Below, piece after piece: positions 37,251 to 48,926 of a DNA stretch of 64,000 nt. A model generated the notes under the pieces. The model did no database searches, had not been told where the DNA came from, and saw nothing but the letters and a program-made list of their open reading frames with translations. The stretch is from Rhyacophila brunnea (taxonomy: Eukaryota; Arthropoda; Insecta; Trichoptera; Rhyacophilidae): the NCBI GenBank assembly GCA_022495005.1, contig JAGYXB010000437.1, forward strand, positions 124,001-188,000, read 5' to 3'. Position 1 is the first letter of the stretch; every line of letters starts with the position of its first letter. The position numbers were made by a program, and so were the translations under genes.

Positions 37251-37919
37251 AACTGTCCAAATAAATCCAAGAAAGGTCATTGTTCACATGAGTTTTAAGG
37301 AATGGGTGAAAATTGTGTGTAATTCATATTCTGTAAAAATTATATTTATAATTTCAGCAATAAAAAACATATATTTACGTTATTTTTATTCGGGAAATCT
37401 TCTTCACTTAATAAATAAACAATTATAACATATAGGTAAATAATTCACTTAAATAAATCATATTTATAAAAATATATGTATGGCTCTCGATTTTTTTTAA
37501 CCGTTGTGCTACTCATATTTGGCTCCTTTGGGCCATGGGTTTGCTGACCCCTGCCCTAATGTCACCTCTCGGAATTAAATTACGTTCAAGTTCAATCTTA
37601 GTCCTACTAGCTTGATGATATTATAAGTGCGTTATAGGTTATTAACATAAATTATAAATACTATTATGACGGAGATTAAGCTAATTGCAAAGTAATTAAG
37701 TATTAATTTCATGCGACATGACACAGCATGATCGTATTACATATCATTTACCTGTTTCACTCCGGACAGGTTGTGATTGTTGCAGATTTGACCTTGACAC
37801 CGTGCCGGCAAAGAAACTTATAAATCATTACTTCCGGAAACTTCGAGGTAACTATTTACTCAACCGACATAATGCATTGTGCAGACAATAAGATCTTATT
37901 TTATTTTTACACATACTGT

Positions 37920-38096
37920 AACAGTGGAGCAATTTTGTTTTACCCGGAGTAAGAACGGAACCGGAGCACCAAAATTTGAAGTGATCCACTGCTCCGGAAG
38001 GGCGGATAATAAATCTTATTTCAAAACTGGAGCAGAACCTGGAGCGGAGTTGGAGCAGAGCAACTCAAAAAGGGTCCACTCCAACCCTCTGTTTTT
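37920..38096. repeat. GGAGC-motif-rich repeat block 1
   Basis: The block contains many spaced GGAGC or GCTCC words (CCGGAGCACC, CTGCTCCGG, CTGGAGCAG, GGAGCGGAGTTGGAGCAGAG). It shares the phrase GCAACTCAAAAA followed by GG(A/G)TCC with the block ending near 41205. Confidence 0.5.
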
Positions 38097-38285
38097 TTAT
38101 TAAAAAAAACAAGTGAAATTGTTCCAAATACGATGACTATATTATTTTATTGATATTCATAATGTTGTTGACGGTTTGTTATTGTTATGTTATGACCAAT
38201 GTTACTAGAATCACGGTATTATGTTAACTACGTAACGATGAACGGATTTTTATAATTTATTGTTTTTTTTGTATCGTCTAATATA

Positions 38286-38482
38286 GGCGGCTCTCGTGGT
38301 GCAGTTGGTAAGGCGCTCGCCTTCCACCCGAGAGTTCCTGGGTTCGATTCCCGGTCATGACAAAAACATTTATGTGTTTTTCTCAAAGCCTGGGTGTTTG
38401 TGATTGTTCAAAATTACTAACAACCACCTTGTACGAAAAAGCAAGGACATGGTTATTAATAATTCTAAGGAAAAAAAAATAC
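38286..38482 (+). mobile_element. tRNA-derived SINE, family 1, full copy
   Basis: The head GGCTCTCGTGGTGCAGTTGG carries box A, and GGGTTCGATTCCCGG carries box B about 40 bases later. The body CTCAAAGCCTGGGTGTTTGTGATTG follows, with an A-rich 3' end. The unit is flanked by TCTAATATA on both sides (38277-38285 and 38483-38491), a 9-bp target duplication. The tRNA-like head has a CTTCCAC anticodon loop, as in tRNA-Gly(UCC), but the unit as a whole is a SINE. Relatives lie at 40409-40580 and 62022-62177. Confidence 0.85.
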
Positions 38483-38587
38483 TCTAATATAAGTCGGTTT
38501 TAATATAAACTTTTTTCGGTTCACGGTGCCCTTTGTGCATGATGATTTTTATATTCACGGCACTCTAAACCGCAGTTGAAGCACCTA

Positions 38588-39485
38588 GGGTCGTATGCAT
38601 GAGATTCCCAAAAACCTTATAGGCTATATTATACTGCACGTTTGTATGCATGAGTACAAACGTAATTAGCTGTTAAGTGACGTCACGAATGTGACATCTC
38701 ATGTGTCATGGTGTTCGTATTATAAAATTTCATTCCCCGATAAATAATTCAAAATTTTGAAATTGTAAATAAGTCTGAAAGTGTGCGAACGGTACCATAT
38801 AAATTTAATAATTATACATGAATAATTATTATGAACTTTAAATAATTTATCAGCTATTTTATCACATGTATTTTATAATTATTCTACTGTACGAAAGGTT
38901 GTATTGCCAGTAAACTTTTCCATTTGGTGGCAACACTGAATACATTTGGTGGCAATACTGAATATTATTATGACTAACTTCACTTCAATTATTATGAGAT
39001 GTCAAAACAGAATAAGAATAAATGACAGAAAATGAAAATGATTTAGACAATAATATGTAATGATCTCTGTATAATATTATCATTTATACCAATCACCGTA
39101 TGACACTATTGATGTTTCCAGTGTATTTGAGAGTTGTGCCTTGTTTAATACAGTTATCTTACAATAATTAACTAGGTAGGTAGGTAGGTACCATAATATT
39201 TTTAAGAACGCAGAATGCTTCCAATTGTATATTTTAATGCCAGATACAGCAGTAGGTACATATTTTTGCGGTGGTTTAGGGGAGATATTTTATCGTAATC
39301 TTACGTAAGTCCATCTTATGTCTCCATGAGAAATATTGCAAGCGAAAAAGGTACGAGGCATTTTATCAGTTACCTACTATCTAGATTATAGACTAGGGAT
39401 CAAAATTATACGTATCTATACGCTATTCGATGGAAAATCGGTTAAATAGCTTATAAAGAATTTGGGAATCTCATACATACGGCCC
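38588..39485. mobile_element. Harbinger-like non-autonomous DNA transposon
   Basis: The left end GGGTCGTATGCATGAGATTC and the right end, read inverted, GGGCCGTATGTATGAGATTC continue as a ~45-base inverted repeat. CTA flanks both sides (38585-38587 and 39486-39488). A 3-bp TWA/CTA target and a GGGCCGTAT start recall PIF/Harbinger elements, which is an inference. No transposase frame is present in its 898 bases. Confidence 0.7.
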
Positions 39486-40224
39486 CTAGTTTCAAATCTC
39501 CTAAAACGGTTTTCGAAAATTTTTGAGTTAGATATGTATTTAGATAGATATTTTTGTTACCTATCTATATGACGGCCAAAGATTGAACTTTAAAAAACGC
39601 CAAAAACAGTCAATACGTATGATCAATAATTAGGGTAAATTTCAAAATCCGCTAAAATGGTAGGGTGTACTTTTCAAATACCCCTAAAATGGAAAACCAA
39701 AATACTCTTTAGAATGTAATGAATTAAAAAGAAATACATAACATTTAACAGACTTAATAGATATGAGTTTTTCTCATTTTTCTCAGAACTACCTAAAATC
39801 TTTTTAGGGGCTTTTGAAACTGGGCGCTTCAGTTGACTCTTGTTCCCATTAAACAGCGAGAATGACTCGATTTTTTCTTGGCTTTTTTCGTTAAAATATT
39901 TTTTACCGTTCGAATCCGAAGACCACTCGTTTGTTTTTATGAATCTATTGCAATATTTAGCGGCGCACACTTTGGTAATCCTTGCAGCAACAACTCGCAA
40001 AAGTCACAGGATCACTAAGTAATCCGATTGCGTATAATATCATAAATGTTCTGCACATTTTACACATATTATTAACTAGATGTAAAGCCTATCCAACGGC
40101 GTGCGAAAACAATATACCTATATTAATAAGAAAATTAGAGTGTCGATATCTGGACTAAAAGTAGCAAAATTTGCAAACACCTCAGATATACATTTACTAG
40201 AATTGTTTTTTGAAAAATCAGGTA

Positions 40225-40300
40225 AGACGCCAGTGGCTCAATTGGTAAAGCACATTGGCTCGAATCCAATGGATGCGAGTCCCGCTCGGCATCGTATTTT
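40225..40300 (+). repeat. tRNA-like sequence (pseudogene or SINE head)
   Basis: AGTGGCTCAATTGGTAAAGC looks like a tRNA D-arm with box A. A 5-bp stem ATTGG/CCAAT follows with loop CTCGAAT. A weak T-arm (GCGAGTCCCGC) and an acceptor with two mismatches come after it. The divergence argues against a working tRNA. Confidence 0.35.
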
Positions 40301-40408
40301 TTCTTTTACCTGGGTAAATTTCTGAGGTGTTTTAAAAATAATGTAATAATATGTTCAATAAATATTGTTACATTCTCAAATTTTGTGAATAATTATTAGT
40401 TGAAAAAG

Positions 40409-40580
40409 CAGCTCTCGTGGGGCAGTACGTAAGACGTTGGCCTTTCATCCAGGAGCTCGATTCCCAGCGAGGACACAATAATATTATTAAATAATAATTA
40501 TATAATCACATAAATATAATATTATATTTATGTGATTTTCTCAAAGCCTGGACGTTTGTGATTGTTTCACTTCTATTACT
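40409..40580 (+). mobile_element. tRNA-derived SINE, family 1, degenerate copy
   Basis: The head CAGCTCTCGTGGGGCAGTACG, the box B remnant CTCGATTCCCAGC and the body TTTTCTCAAAGCCTGGACGT match the full copy at 38286. An AT insertion sits between head and body and the 3' part is lost. Confidence 0.7.
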
Positions 40581-40742
40581 AATTACATCACTGTTTAACT
40601 CCACTACTATCATTGGGCCTTTAGGACTGTTGAAGTGTTAAAAAAGTAGTTTATAAATAAAATTTAAAGAAAATAGAAAAGAAATAGAAAGAAATTTAAA
40701 ACGGATAATGGCAGTTTTCACCTCTATATTGCGTTTTATTTT

Positions 40743-41205
40743 AATTGGAGCGTTGGAGAGGAGCTTGGAGCAGGAACACGGAGCAGTAGAGCAATGGTGT
40801 TTTACCCGGAGCAGCACAGCGTAGCACTGAAAATTTGCAGTGCTCTACTGCTCCGGATGTTGCGTCCTAAAATCCAATGAAAATATTATATTTGCAACGC
40901 TGCAATTATTTGAAATACAGCAACACAGTCGAATCATAAATAACCTCATTGCTTTGATAGAAGAGGCAGAATATAATGAAAGACGATTAGCTGTCAGTTT
41001 TGTTAAATATAATAAATAATCAAAAAGACGACTAATATTAAAAAAACTACATATTTTTTAACATTTGTATATATAATATAATGATATAATAATAATAACA
41101 TAATATAACGTTTTACCTGGAGCGGAGCAGATCCTGGTAAGGTGCTGGAGCAAGAATTAGGTCCCGGAGCTGAGCAACTCAAAAAAGGATCCGCTCCAAC
41201 CATCT
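40743..41205. repeat. GGAGC-motif-rich element, block 2
   Basis: GGAGC words are packed at the left (GGAGCGTTGGAGAGGAGCTT, then CCGGAGCAGCACAG) and at the right (CTGGAGCGGAGCAG to GATCCGCTCCAACC), around an AT-rich core. Both outer ends read TTGGAGCG as an inverted pair. Together with block 1 this looks like a MITE with many subterminal binding sites. Confidence 0.5.
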
Positions 41206-42169
41206 GATTTTAATAATTATTATTTGTATAATTTCTTTTCACTAATAATAAATAGTTTAGGTAGGCGAAAATTTAATAATTAATATTTTACTAGAACGAA
41301 TCCTGCATTAAAAATTGTAGAACCCGTACTTTATTAATAATTCCTTCATCCTGCTGCCCTAAAGCAGTGCGACGTCACTGATCGCAGAAGGAAATTAACA
41401 CATGTAATTCATAATTATTATAATAAGACGTCTTTCTAGTGTTTCCCAGATCTGTTTAAATTGTTTTAATTGATGCGAGTAAAGCTATACATATTGCTTC
41501 GTTATAATAAACAATTTAATAATTTTATTCTAAATACCCACAAGGTAGATTCAAAGATCAATCAAAACAATAATTATTATTAACTTATATTGCGTGAGAG
41601 AATGAGTGCATTAAATTACGATTCTTTTCCGTAATGATAATCATATTATCATGCTTTGCTGTGTGGCATAATTTTTTTTTCTGCAGAAATAAATTGTAGA
41701 TAATATTATGTACATCCAGGTGAAATTGTATTTTTTTGTTGTCATTTATAGGTAGGTATTTAATTATACTCAGTTGAGAAATAGAATTGTTTAGGTAGGA
41801 AAAATCTCAGTACAAAGCAATTTATGTTAATATCTAAGTAGATACTCGTGTAATCTATTATATTATGTAACCTTGTAAATTATTATCATTATTTTTTCAG
41901 CTTCCATATTTATTACACATAATTATCAAATGTATTATACGTAGCCGACACACGACATTTAACCACACAAGATGCTTCTCCAAGAAGGATACTGGATGGG
42001 ATAATGCGGATCAGGGGACCTACATAGACAAGTGGCGAAGGGTGGAGGTAGGCGGTTAAGATCTGACATAAAGAGTGCATACTAAACTTTATCAATCAAA
42101 CGTATTTGTTTTCATTGAAGTAGTATTACAACGTTTAGATAGTGTTTATTACTTCTTAAAATGAAATTA

Positions 42170-42330
42170 AACCCTGCATAATCCAAGCCATAGTAGATAG
42201 TAGTAAAAAAATATTCGTTTATCTATAAAATATCTAAAATTATGCCATTAAACTATACATAATTTTAGATATTTTATAGATAGAAGAATATTTTTTATCG
42301 ATTATGGTATGGTTATGTAGGGCTTAATGA
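42170..42330. mobile_element. Hairpin MITE
   Basis: CCCTGCATAATCCAAGCCAT and its diverged inverse ATGGTATGGTTATGTAGGGC bound arms of about 75 bases. The inner parts (TATCTATAAAATATCTAAAA and its complement) are nearly exact. The loop is under 15 bases. Confidence 0.7.
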
Positions 42331-42770
42331 ATTTTTAAGAACTTACTAACACCACTGTAATAATTATATTATTAATAATTTAACGAAAACATAAAGTTTG
42401 CGCTATTTTCTCGGATCGCCCATAGTATACTTAAACTATTATTGTTTGGTTTAGACAGGATGTAATTGAATTTAAAAACTAACTAGCACCATAAACAAAT
42501 AGGTATATCTGACAACGTTTAGTGTGCACTATTTATGTCGAATCTTAAGAGCCTGCCTCCACCCCTAGCCACTGTTATAAACTGATGTAGTGTAACGGTA
42601 AAAAGTTGTGAAATGCTCATTTTGGTGAAGAAATACAAGTGACGCAGATGTGTGAGAAAATGGAAAGAATGCTCAATCGGCCAGAGCAAGATTAATTAAG
42701 TGACTCTTCATACCAAGGCGTGTGATCGCGCTGTCACGTGGATCTGACTATCAGTGAAACCTGCGCATCT

Positions 42771-43080
42771 ATTCTATACATAAGACTGCTATCGGCAGCT
42801 ATTGAGGGTAGTTTTTCATTTTTAGAATCAAAGTATTAGCACTTATTGTAACAATTACTATAAGTAAACCGTATAAACAGTCAAAACTGTCTATCATGCT
42901 CTAAAATTGAAGACAGCTAAGAAAGGTGCTGTTCAAAAATAGCGCTTATTGTAACAATTAGAACTAACTTATTGTAATTGTTCCAAAAGTGCTAATATTT
43001 CGATACAAAAAATGAAAAATTACCCTCGATAGCTGCCGATAATGGCCGATAGCAGTCTTGTGTATAGAATAGATCCGCAG
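42771..43080. mobile_element. Foldback MITE, TCTATTCTAT family, copy 2
   Basis: The ends CTGCGCATCTATTCTATAC and GTATAGAATAGATCCGCAG are inverted repeats extended by AAGACTGCTATCGGCAGCTA. Inner TATTAGCACTTATTGTAACA links it to the copy at 2332. It matches the copy at 53075 along its length. Confidence 0.8.
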
Positions 43081-43728
43081 AATCTATAGAATATATAAAA
43101 ATGGACTAAGTAGAATGTCAAAGATTTTGAATAAGCAAGCTTTGTGGGTGTATAATACATTAATAATTGGGGCAGCAAGTATGATCTAAAATGTACATGA
43201 TGAAATACTGTGGATTTAAAGAAAACGCTGTAATTTAGAGAGTTAAAAATATGTTTATTTATTAACACAATATATTGGTAAAATAGAGACAAGGTATTAA
43301 CTAACAATCGAGACTCATGATAAATCTTTGCAAAGACAGAGAAATTATAAAAAAAAAACATTAAAATATATTTATATGGATACTCATTTGTTCGTTCGTA
43401 GATATTCACTGATTCTATATTTAAAAAGTTTAAATGAAGCTAGTTGTAATACTGAATTTAAGATAGGCAACCGTCCGAGCGGCAACCGTTAAGGTAAAAT
43501 CTTTCTCAAAGAGATCCGAGCATCTGTGCAGTCAAGGTTAAAGTGACTGAGTCCAAGGAAAATATAGCCCTTCTCTTCTGCCGAAGCGTCGCAGTTGGTG
43601 TAAAAGAGAAAACCAATCTTACGTCCTTTTCTACTCGCTCATTCCTATACCTATTTTGAGAAAAGTTATATTTGCTACGTGACAACATATTATATATTGT
43701 AGAGAAAGAGACAATATTCCTGAGACTG

Positions 43729-44403
43729 AAGCGCAACCCACATTGAGGTGCATGTCACATTGCATGTCGCCTACTTTCACGGGCTGCCGCTACGGGAAAA
43801 AAGTGTGTAATGTCGTTGTTTTTGGTGTTTAAAATGTTATCAGACTGATGCTCCCATCCCGTAGCACGTTTTGAACCTTTAAACGAACATTGTCAGTTGG
43901 GAAAATCTGCCGTAATCATTAAAACAACAATGGGGAGACTTCACGTTGAACTGCACTGCATCGGCACATGCATGGCGTTTTGAACGTTTTTATTATATTC
44001 CACATGCCTGCACTTTTCGAATGTCATTTAAAAATCACGATTTTTTGTTTTTAGCGGTTGGCACTATGTATTTTCTATGAGAATGTTGTCTATTATCTAT
44101 GGTCTGCAAGTTGGGTTCTATTAAAAATATTATTTATGGATGTCATGTGAAACGTTATCTTAACGTATGCACACGTAGAAACTGTTAAAATTAATAGAAA
44201 TTAGCATGAATAATTAATAATAATTCAAATTACTAATACATTATAGTAGGCACTCTTCATCAGTGTCATTCTTCAGTGAATTTACGGAGACCTCCATTCA
44301 AAATATTCTGCAAAATGACGAAACCATAGACAAACTTTTCGCCGCGACAGCGTGACAGTAGGCAACATGCACCATGAGATCCACCTCAACGTGGGTTGCG
44401 CTT
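43729..44403. mobile_element. DNA transposon with AGCGCAACCCAC terminal inverted repeats
   Basis: The left end GCGCAACCCACATTGAGGTG and the right end, read inverted, GCGCAACCCACGTTGAGGTG continue for about 55 bases with a shared TTGCCTACT or TCGCCTACT block. No transposase frame is seen. The right end abuts the next palindromic element at its TTAA, so one may have inserted beside the other. Confidence 0.65.
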
Positions 44404-44405
44404 AA

Positions 44406-45795
44406 GGGGGGACATGCTCGTCGAAGGTCAAAATTGAGTTTTTATTGTATTTTCAAACCATGATCCTGGACACTCCTTAAACGTTGTAGATAATCTATTT
44501 ATATATATTTGAAGCCTTATTATTTTATATTGTTATTTTAAACATTTGATGACTGCATGAAGTATTTTTGTTACATAAAATAGTATTCTTTTAAACCTCT
44601 CGCTCTAATGTTTTAGAATATAGTCATGTTTCGGTACATAACTGTGCAGTGGTGTTAAGATTTTTTACGTTTATTACTTTTTAAACGCATTTATGAAACC
44701 ATTAGTATAATTTATTACGAGATAATTTTTGTAAAATATTCACGATAAAAATTATATTGATAAAATCTGTGATCCCGAATTTGACAAGAATTAGGCATTT
44801 TATTATTCAAAAAATCGGCAAGATTAACACATTTGAAGATAATTCTAAAGATATTTATTATAAGTTATGTTTTTGACCATTAAAGTGTGATAAACATCTT
44901 ATGAATAATGATTGCTTTATAATAATTATTGACCTAAGAATAAGGTAGTGTTTTTTTGAAATACGCCATTTCTTTTGTCATTCCCCAGTGGTGAAGCTAC
45001 AACATACGGCCGTAGCCATAAATTGACAAACTATAATTAAAGTAAAGAGTAAAATTATGTTAACGCGCGTGTTTGAACATGTACCTAACTGATTTTTTTT
45101 AAATTTTTTTTTAAACGGTACATGTTCAAATACGCGCGTCAATATCATTTTACTCCCTACTTCAATTATAGTTTGTTAATTTATAGCTACGGCCGTATGT
45201 CGTAGCTTAACCACTGGGGAATGACAAAAGAAATGGCGTATTTCAAAAACACTACCTTATTCTTAGGTCAATAATTATTATAAAGCAATCATTATTCATA
45301 AGATGTTTATCACACTTGAATGGTCAAAGACATAGCTTATAATAAGTATCTTTAGAATCATCTTCAAATGTGTTAATCTTGCCGATTTTTTGAATAATAA
45401 AATGCCTAATTCTTGTCAAATTTGGGATCACAGAGTTTATCAAAATAATTTTTTATCGTGAATATTTTACAAAAATTATCTCGCAATAAATTATACTAAT
45501 GGTTTTCTAAATGCGTTTAAAAATTAATAAATGTAAAAAATCTTAACACCACTGCACAGTTATGTACCGAAATATGACTATATTCTAAAACATTAGAGCT
45601 AGAGGTTTAAAAGAATACTATTTTATGTAACAAAAATACTTTATGCAGTCATCAAATGTTTAAAATAACTATAAAGGATAATAAGGCTTCATAATTATAT
45701 AAATAGATTATCTACAGCGTTTAAGGAGTGTCCAGGATCATGGTTTGAAAATACAATAAAAAGTCAATTTTGACCTACGACGAGCACGTGGGCCG
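44406..45795. mobile_element. 1.4-kb palindromic element with TTAA target duplication
   Basis: Two arms of about 680 bases are inverted, near-identical copies around a centre at about 45100, where CATGTACC is followed by poly-T and then GGTACATG. The outer ends contain ATGCTCGTCG and its inverse CGACGAGCACGT. TTAA stands on both sides (44402-44405 and 45796-45799). No coding frame is present. A diverged, rearranged relative lies at 62590-63540. Confidence 0.8.
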
Positions 45796-46238
45796 TTAAG
45801 GCTGTTGGAGTAGCTAGCATAACACAGAGGAAAATGAAAACGTTTCATAAAGGTGGTCAAGACCCAGAATTACGTTGTTGTTACTGCCGATGAGAACAAT
45901 GCTTTTCTAGTTCCTTAATTTTGCTGTATTGGTTTTTGGGTAAAAACATAAAACTATGTTTAATTATTAAAACCATGTATACCTATGTAGTATGTATCTA
46001 CGTAAGGTATGTATAATTCAATAATGTAAAAACCTACTAGTGACATTGAAAAAAAACAACTTTTGACTGTATAATCAAACGATTAAATCAATCAATAAGT
46101 ACCTTAAATAATCATTATTATAATTGCAACTATTTAGTGTCATACACATTGCCATTTATCTGTCAATGATGCGGAAGTAATAAATGTCTGTAAAAAATGA
46201 TGCAGTTTGTGCAGATACAATCCATATTCTTTCTAAAC

Positions 46239-46829
46239 CAGGCCTGGGCAAGACATTGATCGCTGTCAATTCAATTTTGGGGTGACCACCTGAGAAGTAG
46301 ATAAATATTAATTTTCAAATAATTACCAATACATATTTTAATCAAATTCAAATTAAAAATAACGATAAATATTTTGAAAATTACGTAAATCTCCTCTATT
46401 CATGGCATCGAGGCGGCTAAGAGCTTTTGAGAGTAAATAAACAACCCGACTAAATCCAGATTGAATAAGATAAGATGTGAAAAATGCAATAAATATAAAT
46501 TATTCCTCTCCCAGAGCTGTGAAAATTTATTCATTATTTTATAATTTATCCAGATATATTTTTTATATTTACTTTTAGCCCTCGGATCATTTTGCAGCTC
46601 TATGAAACATTATTGTAAATCAATTTCAGCATCAATTGTATTCAAACAAAATGGGACGTAATCTGGGATATTTAAATCTATCATCATATTTAACGGAACT
46701 CACATATTCTTATGAAGCTGTTTAAAACGCTCAGTAGACACAAGAATATCATCATTATATTACTATACTTTAATGTCAATAGTCACCAATGATAGAAGTT
46801 GCATTAACTCAATATTAATTTCGATAATA
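46239..46829 (-). pseudogene. hAT transposase pseudogene, C-terminal segment
   Basis: In broken minus-strand frames I read FKQLHKNM, LNIPDYVPFCLNTIDAEIDL, FIELQNDPRAKS and, further on, SGFSRVVYLLSKALSRLDA followed by MNRGDLR. These match the C-terminal half and dimerisation end of ZBED-like hAT transposases. The terminus CAGGCCTGGGCAAG at 46239 looks like the element's end. The upstream half continues beyond the mariner and SINE insertions, at 48622-48926. Confidence 0.7.
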
Positions 46830-48127
46830 CGAGGGTGGGTCAATAATTCCTTAGAAAAAAGCATTAAAACAGTTTTTATTTTTGTATTTTTTTTTTATTT
46901 CTCAACATAATCTCCTTGGAGCTCAATACACTTGGTTAGACGTTTCTCGATTTTTTTTAAACCGTCAGAAAAATAAGTTTTCGGAAGGTCCTCAAAATAA
47001 GCATTTGTCCGATCGATAACTTCTTCATTTGAAAAAAAACGTTGTCCACTTAGCCATTTTTTTAAGTTTGGGAAAAGGAAAAAGTCACTGGGGGCTAAAT
47101 CTGGCGAATACGGTGGGTGGTCGACAATTCGAACTTCAATTCTTCAATTTTAGCCATTGATCGTAAACATGTGTGAACACGGGCATTGTCCTGATGAAAG
47201 AGGATTTTTTCCTGTTTAAATGAGGCCGTTTTTCTTCAATTTTGTTTTTTAGCTGGTCCAATAAAGATGCATAATAATCCCCTGTTATTTTTTTTCCTTT
47301 TCCAAATAGTCAACGAAAATAATTTCACGTGCATCCCAAAATACAGTAGCCATAACCTTACCAGCTGATTTTACGGTTTCGCCTTCTTTGGACATGGTTC
47401 GCCTTTCGCAATCCACTGCTTTGACTGTTCTTTCGTCTCGGGAGTATGGTGGTGTATCCATGTTTCATCTACAGTCACAAAGCGATGAAAAAATTCATCC
47501 GGATTGCGTTGCATGAGCGACAACAGGGCTTTAGAGGCCACCACCCTATTGCGTTTATTGTCGACTGTGAGCAAACGCGGCACCCATCTTGCAGAAATAT
47601 TTTTCATGCCCAATTTGTCTGTAAAATAGAAATGACGCTACCTTTTGAGATCCCTGTAACCTCAATTATCTCACTCAACTTTAATCTTCGGTCACTTAAC
47701 ACCATATCGTGGATTTTATTGATCATTTCTGGTGTAGTCACCTCTACAGGACGTCCTGAGAGTGGTTTATCCTTTGTTGATGTACGGCCACGTTTAAATT
47801 CATTTAACCAGTTATAAATAGTTGCAAGTGAAGGAGCAGATATGCCGTGAACTAAATCCAACTCATTTTTTATTTCCTTTGCTGTTAACCCTTTTATATT
47901 AAAATGTTTAATAATAGCTCTAAACTCAATTTTCTCCATTTTCCATTTTTCCATTTTCCACAAGCAATTTTTTTTTTAAATGTACGAGAAACACACAACA
48001 ACCCGACCAATCTGATTGAAACTTCGCAGCATACTGAATCGGTAGTGCCGCTGCATGAAAACAAACCGCTTACAGTACTAGTCGCGCCACCTGTCGGCTT
48101 TTCTAAGGACTTATTGACCTACCCTCG
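46830..48127 (-). mobile_element. mariner transposon with both terminal repeats and a broken transposase
   Basis: The ends CGAGGGTGGGTCAATAATTC and, inverted, CGAGGGTAGGTCAATAAGTC are flanked by TA on both sides. The length of 1298 bp is typical of mariner. The transposase starts at 47939 (MEKIEFRAIIKHF) with the helix-turn-helix region and YNWLNEFKRGRTST. It shifts frame near 47610, then continues ISARWVPRLL and FVTVDETWIHHHTPETKEQS. Further frameshifts follow before FHQDNARVH and PPYSPDLAPSDFFLFPNLKK. All three catalytic Asp positions of the DD34D triad can be seen, but the frame is broken several times, so it cannot make transposase. Confidence 0.93.
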
Positions 48128-48177
48128 TAGTAAGCTCTCGCTGGAAACTGATAGTGACTGAAAGACACATTTTTTTT

Positions 48178-48290
48178 TCGACCATGTCCGATCCTAATAG
48201 GATCATATGGGCCTCCACAGAGTGGAGGTTTGTATTGACAGATTTTGTTTTTTACGAGAAATAGATGTCAGCCACTTGCTCAACCTATAA
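48178..48290 (-). mobile_element. tRNA-derived SINE, family 2, partial 3' copy
   Basis: The segment matches the 3' half of the full copy next to it (TTTCGACCATGTCCGATCC, TAGGATCATATGGGC, ACAGATTTTGTTTT, CGAGAAATAGATGTCA). It stops before the tRNA-like head. Confidence 0.7.
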
Positions 48291-48367
48291 TATAAATATA
48301 GAAATATAAAACTATAATATAAAAATATAAATATAAAACAACAAATTTATATTGTAACTCTTTATTT

Positions 48368-48609
48368 TTTCGACCATTTCCGATCCTAATAGGATCATAA
48401 TATTATATGGGCATCCACAGAGGAGAGTTTTGTATTAACAGATTTTGTTTTTACGAGAAATGGATGTCATTACCATCACCTATTAAGTCCATACCCTAAC
48501 TCACACACAAATTGAAAAACAATGTGTACTTGCCAGACCCAGGATTCAAACCTGGGACCCACGGCGTTATAGTTCAACGCTTAAGCCGTGCGGCCACCGT
48601 GGGTGTATA
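48368..48609 (-). mobile_element. tRNA-derived SINE, family 2, full copy
   Basis: Read on the minus strand, the tRNA-like head CACGGTGGCCGCACGGCTTA carries box A, and CCCAGGTTTGAATCCTGGG carries box B. The body GGGTATGGACTTAATAGG follows, and the tail ends GATCGGAAATGGTCGAAAA. AACTCTTTATTT stands on both sides (48356-48367 and 48610-48621), a 12-bp target duplication. It interrupts the reading frame of a hAT transposase (LNLLNKE) between those repeats. Confidence 0.88.
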
Positions 48610-48621
48610 AACTCTTTATTT

Positions 48622-48926
48622 AATAAATTTAATTTATCAAATATATCTAACAGAAGAAATATGTCATATTTATCACCAGCTATCTCTTCTCCAACACAGT
48701 CCAAACGTGCAACAAGGCGACGAAGACAATAATTACTTTTTGATAACCATCGAATCTCTGTGTGTAATAAATAGTAGGCATTAAAAAACTTCCTCGTTTC
48801 CCTCACGTGAATACGATATTGAGATGGAATTGACTTGATAAAATTTACGATTTGTCCTCCTAATCTTTTTGTAACCAATTGTACACGATAGATTACGAAG
48901 TGTATGCAAAAAAAAGCATCAAACAT
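48622..48926 (-). pseudogene. hAT transposase pseudogene, middle segment
   Basis: The open frame contains YRVQLVTKRLGGQIVNFIKS, YYLLHTEIRWLSKSN and FLLLDIFDKLNLLNKE. These match the region of ZBED5/SCAND3-like hAT transposases with the conserved HTEVRWLS motif. The frame is cut exactly where the SINE begins. With 46239-46829 it forms one disrupted element. Confidence 0.78.

Noticed and set aside
38286..38358. Functional tRNA-Gly gene
   Set aside because: The tRNA-like head continues into a conserved SINE body with an A-rich tail and a target duplication.
40225..40300. Functional tRNA gene
   Set aside because: The acceptor stem has mismatches and the T-arm is weak, so it is kept only as a tRNA-like relic.
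43020..43409. 129-codon hydrophobic minus-strand frame
   Set aside because: The composition reflects AT-rich DNA (Phe, Tyr, Leu, Ile). It overlaps a MITE end and has no family motif.
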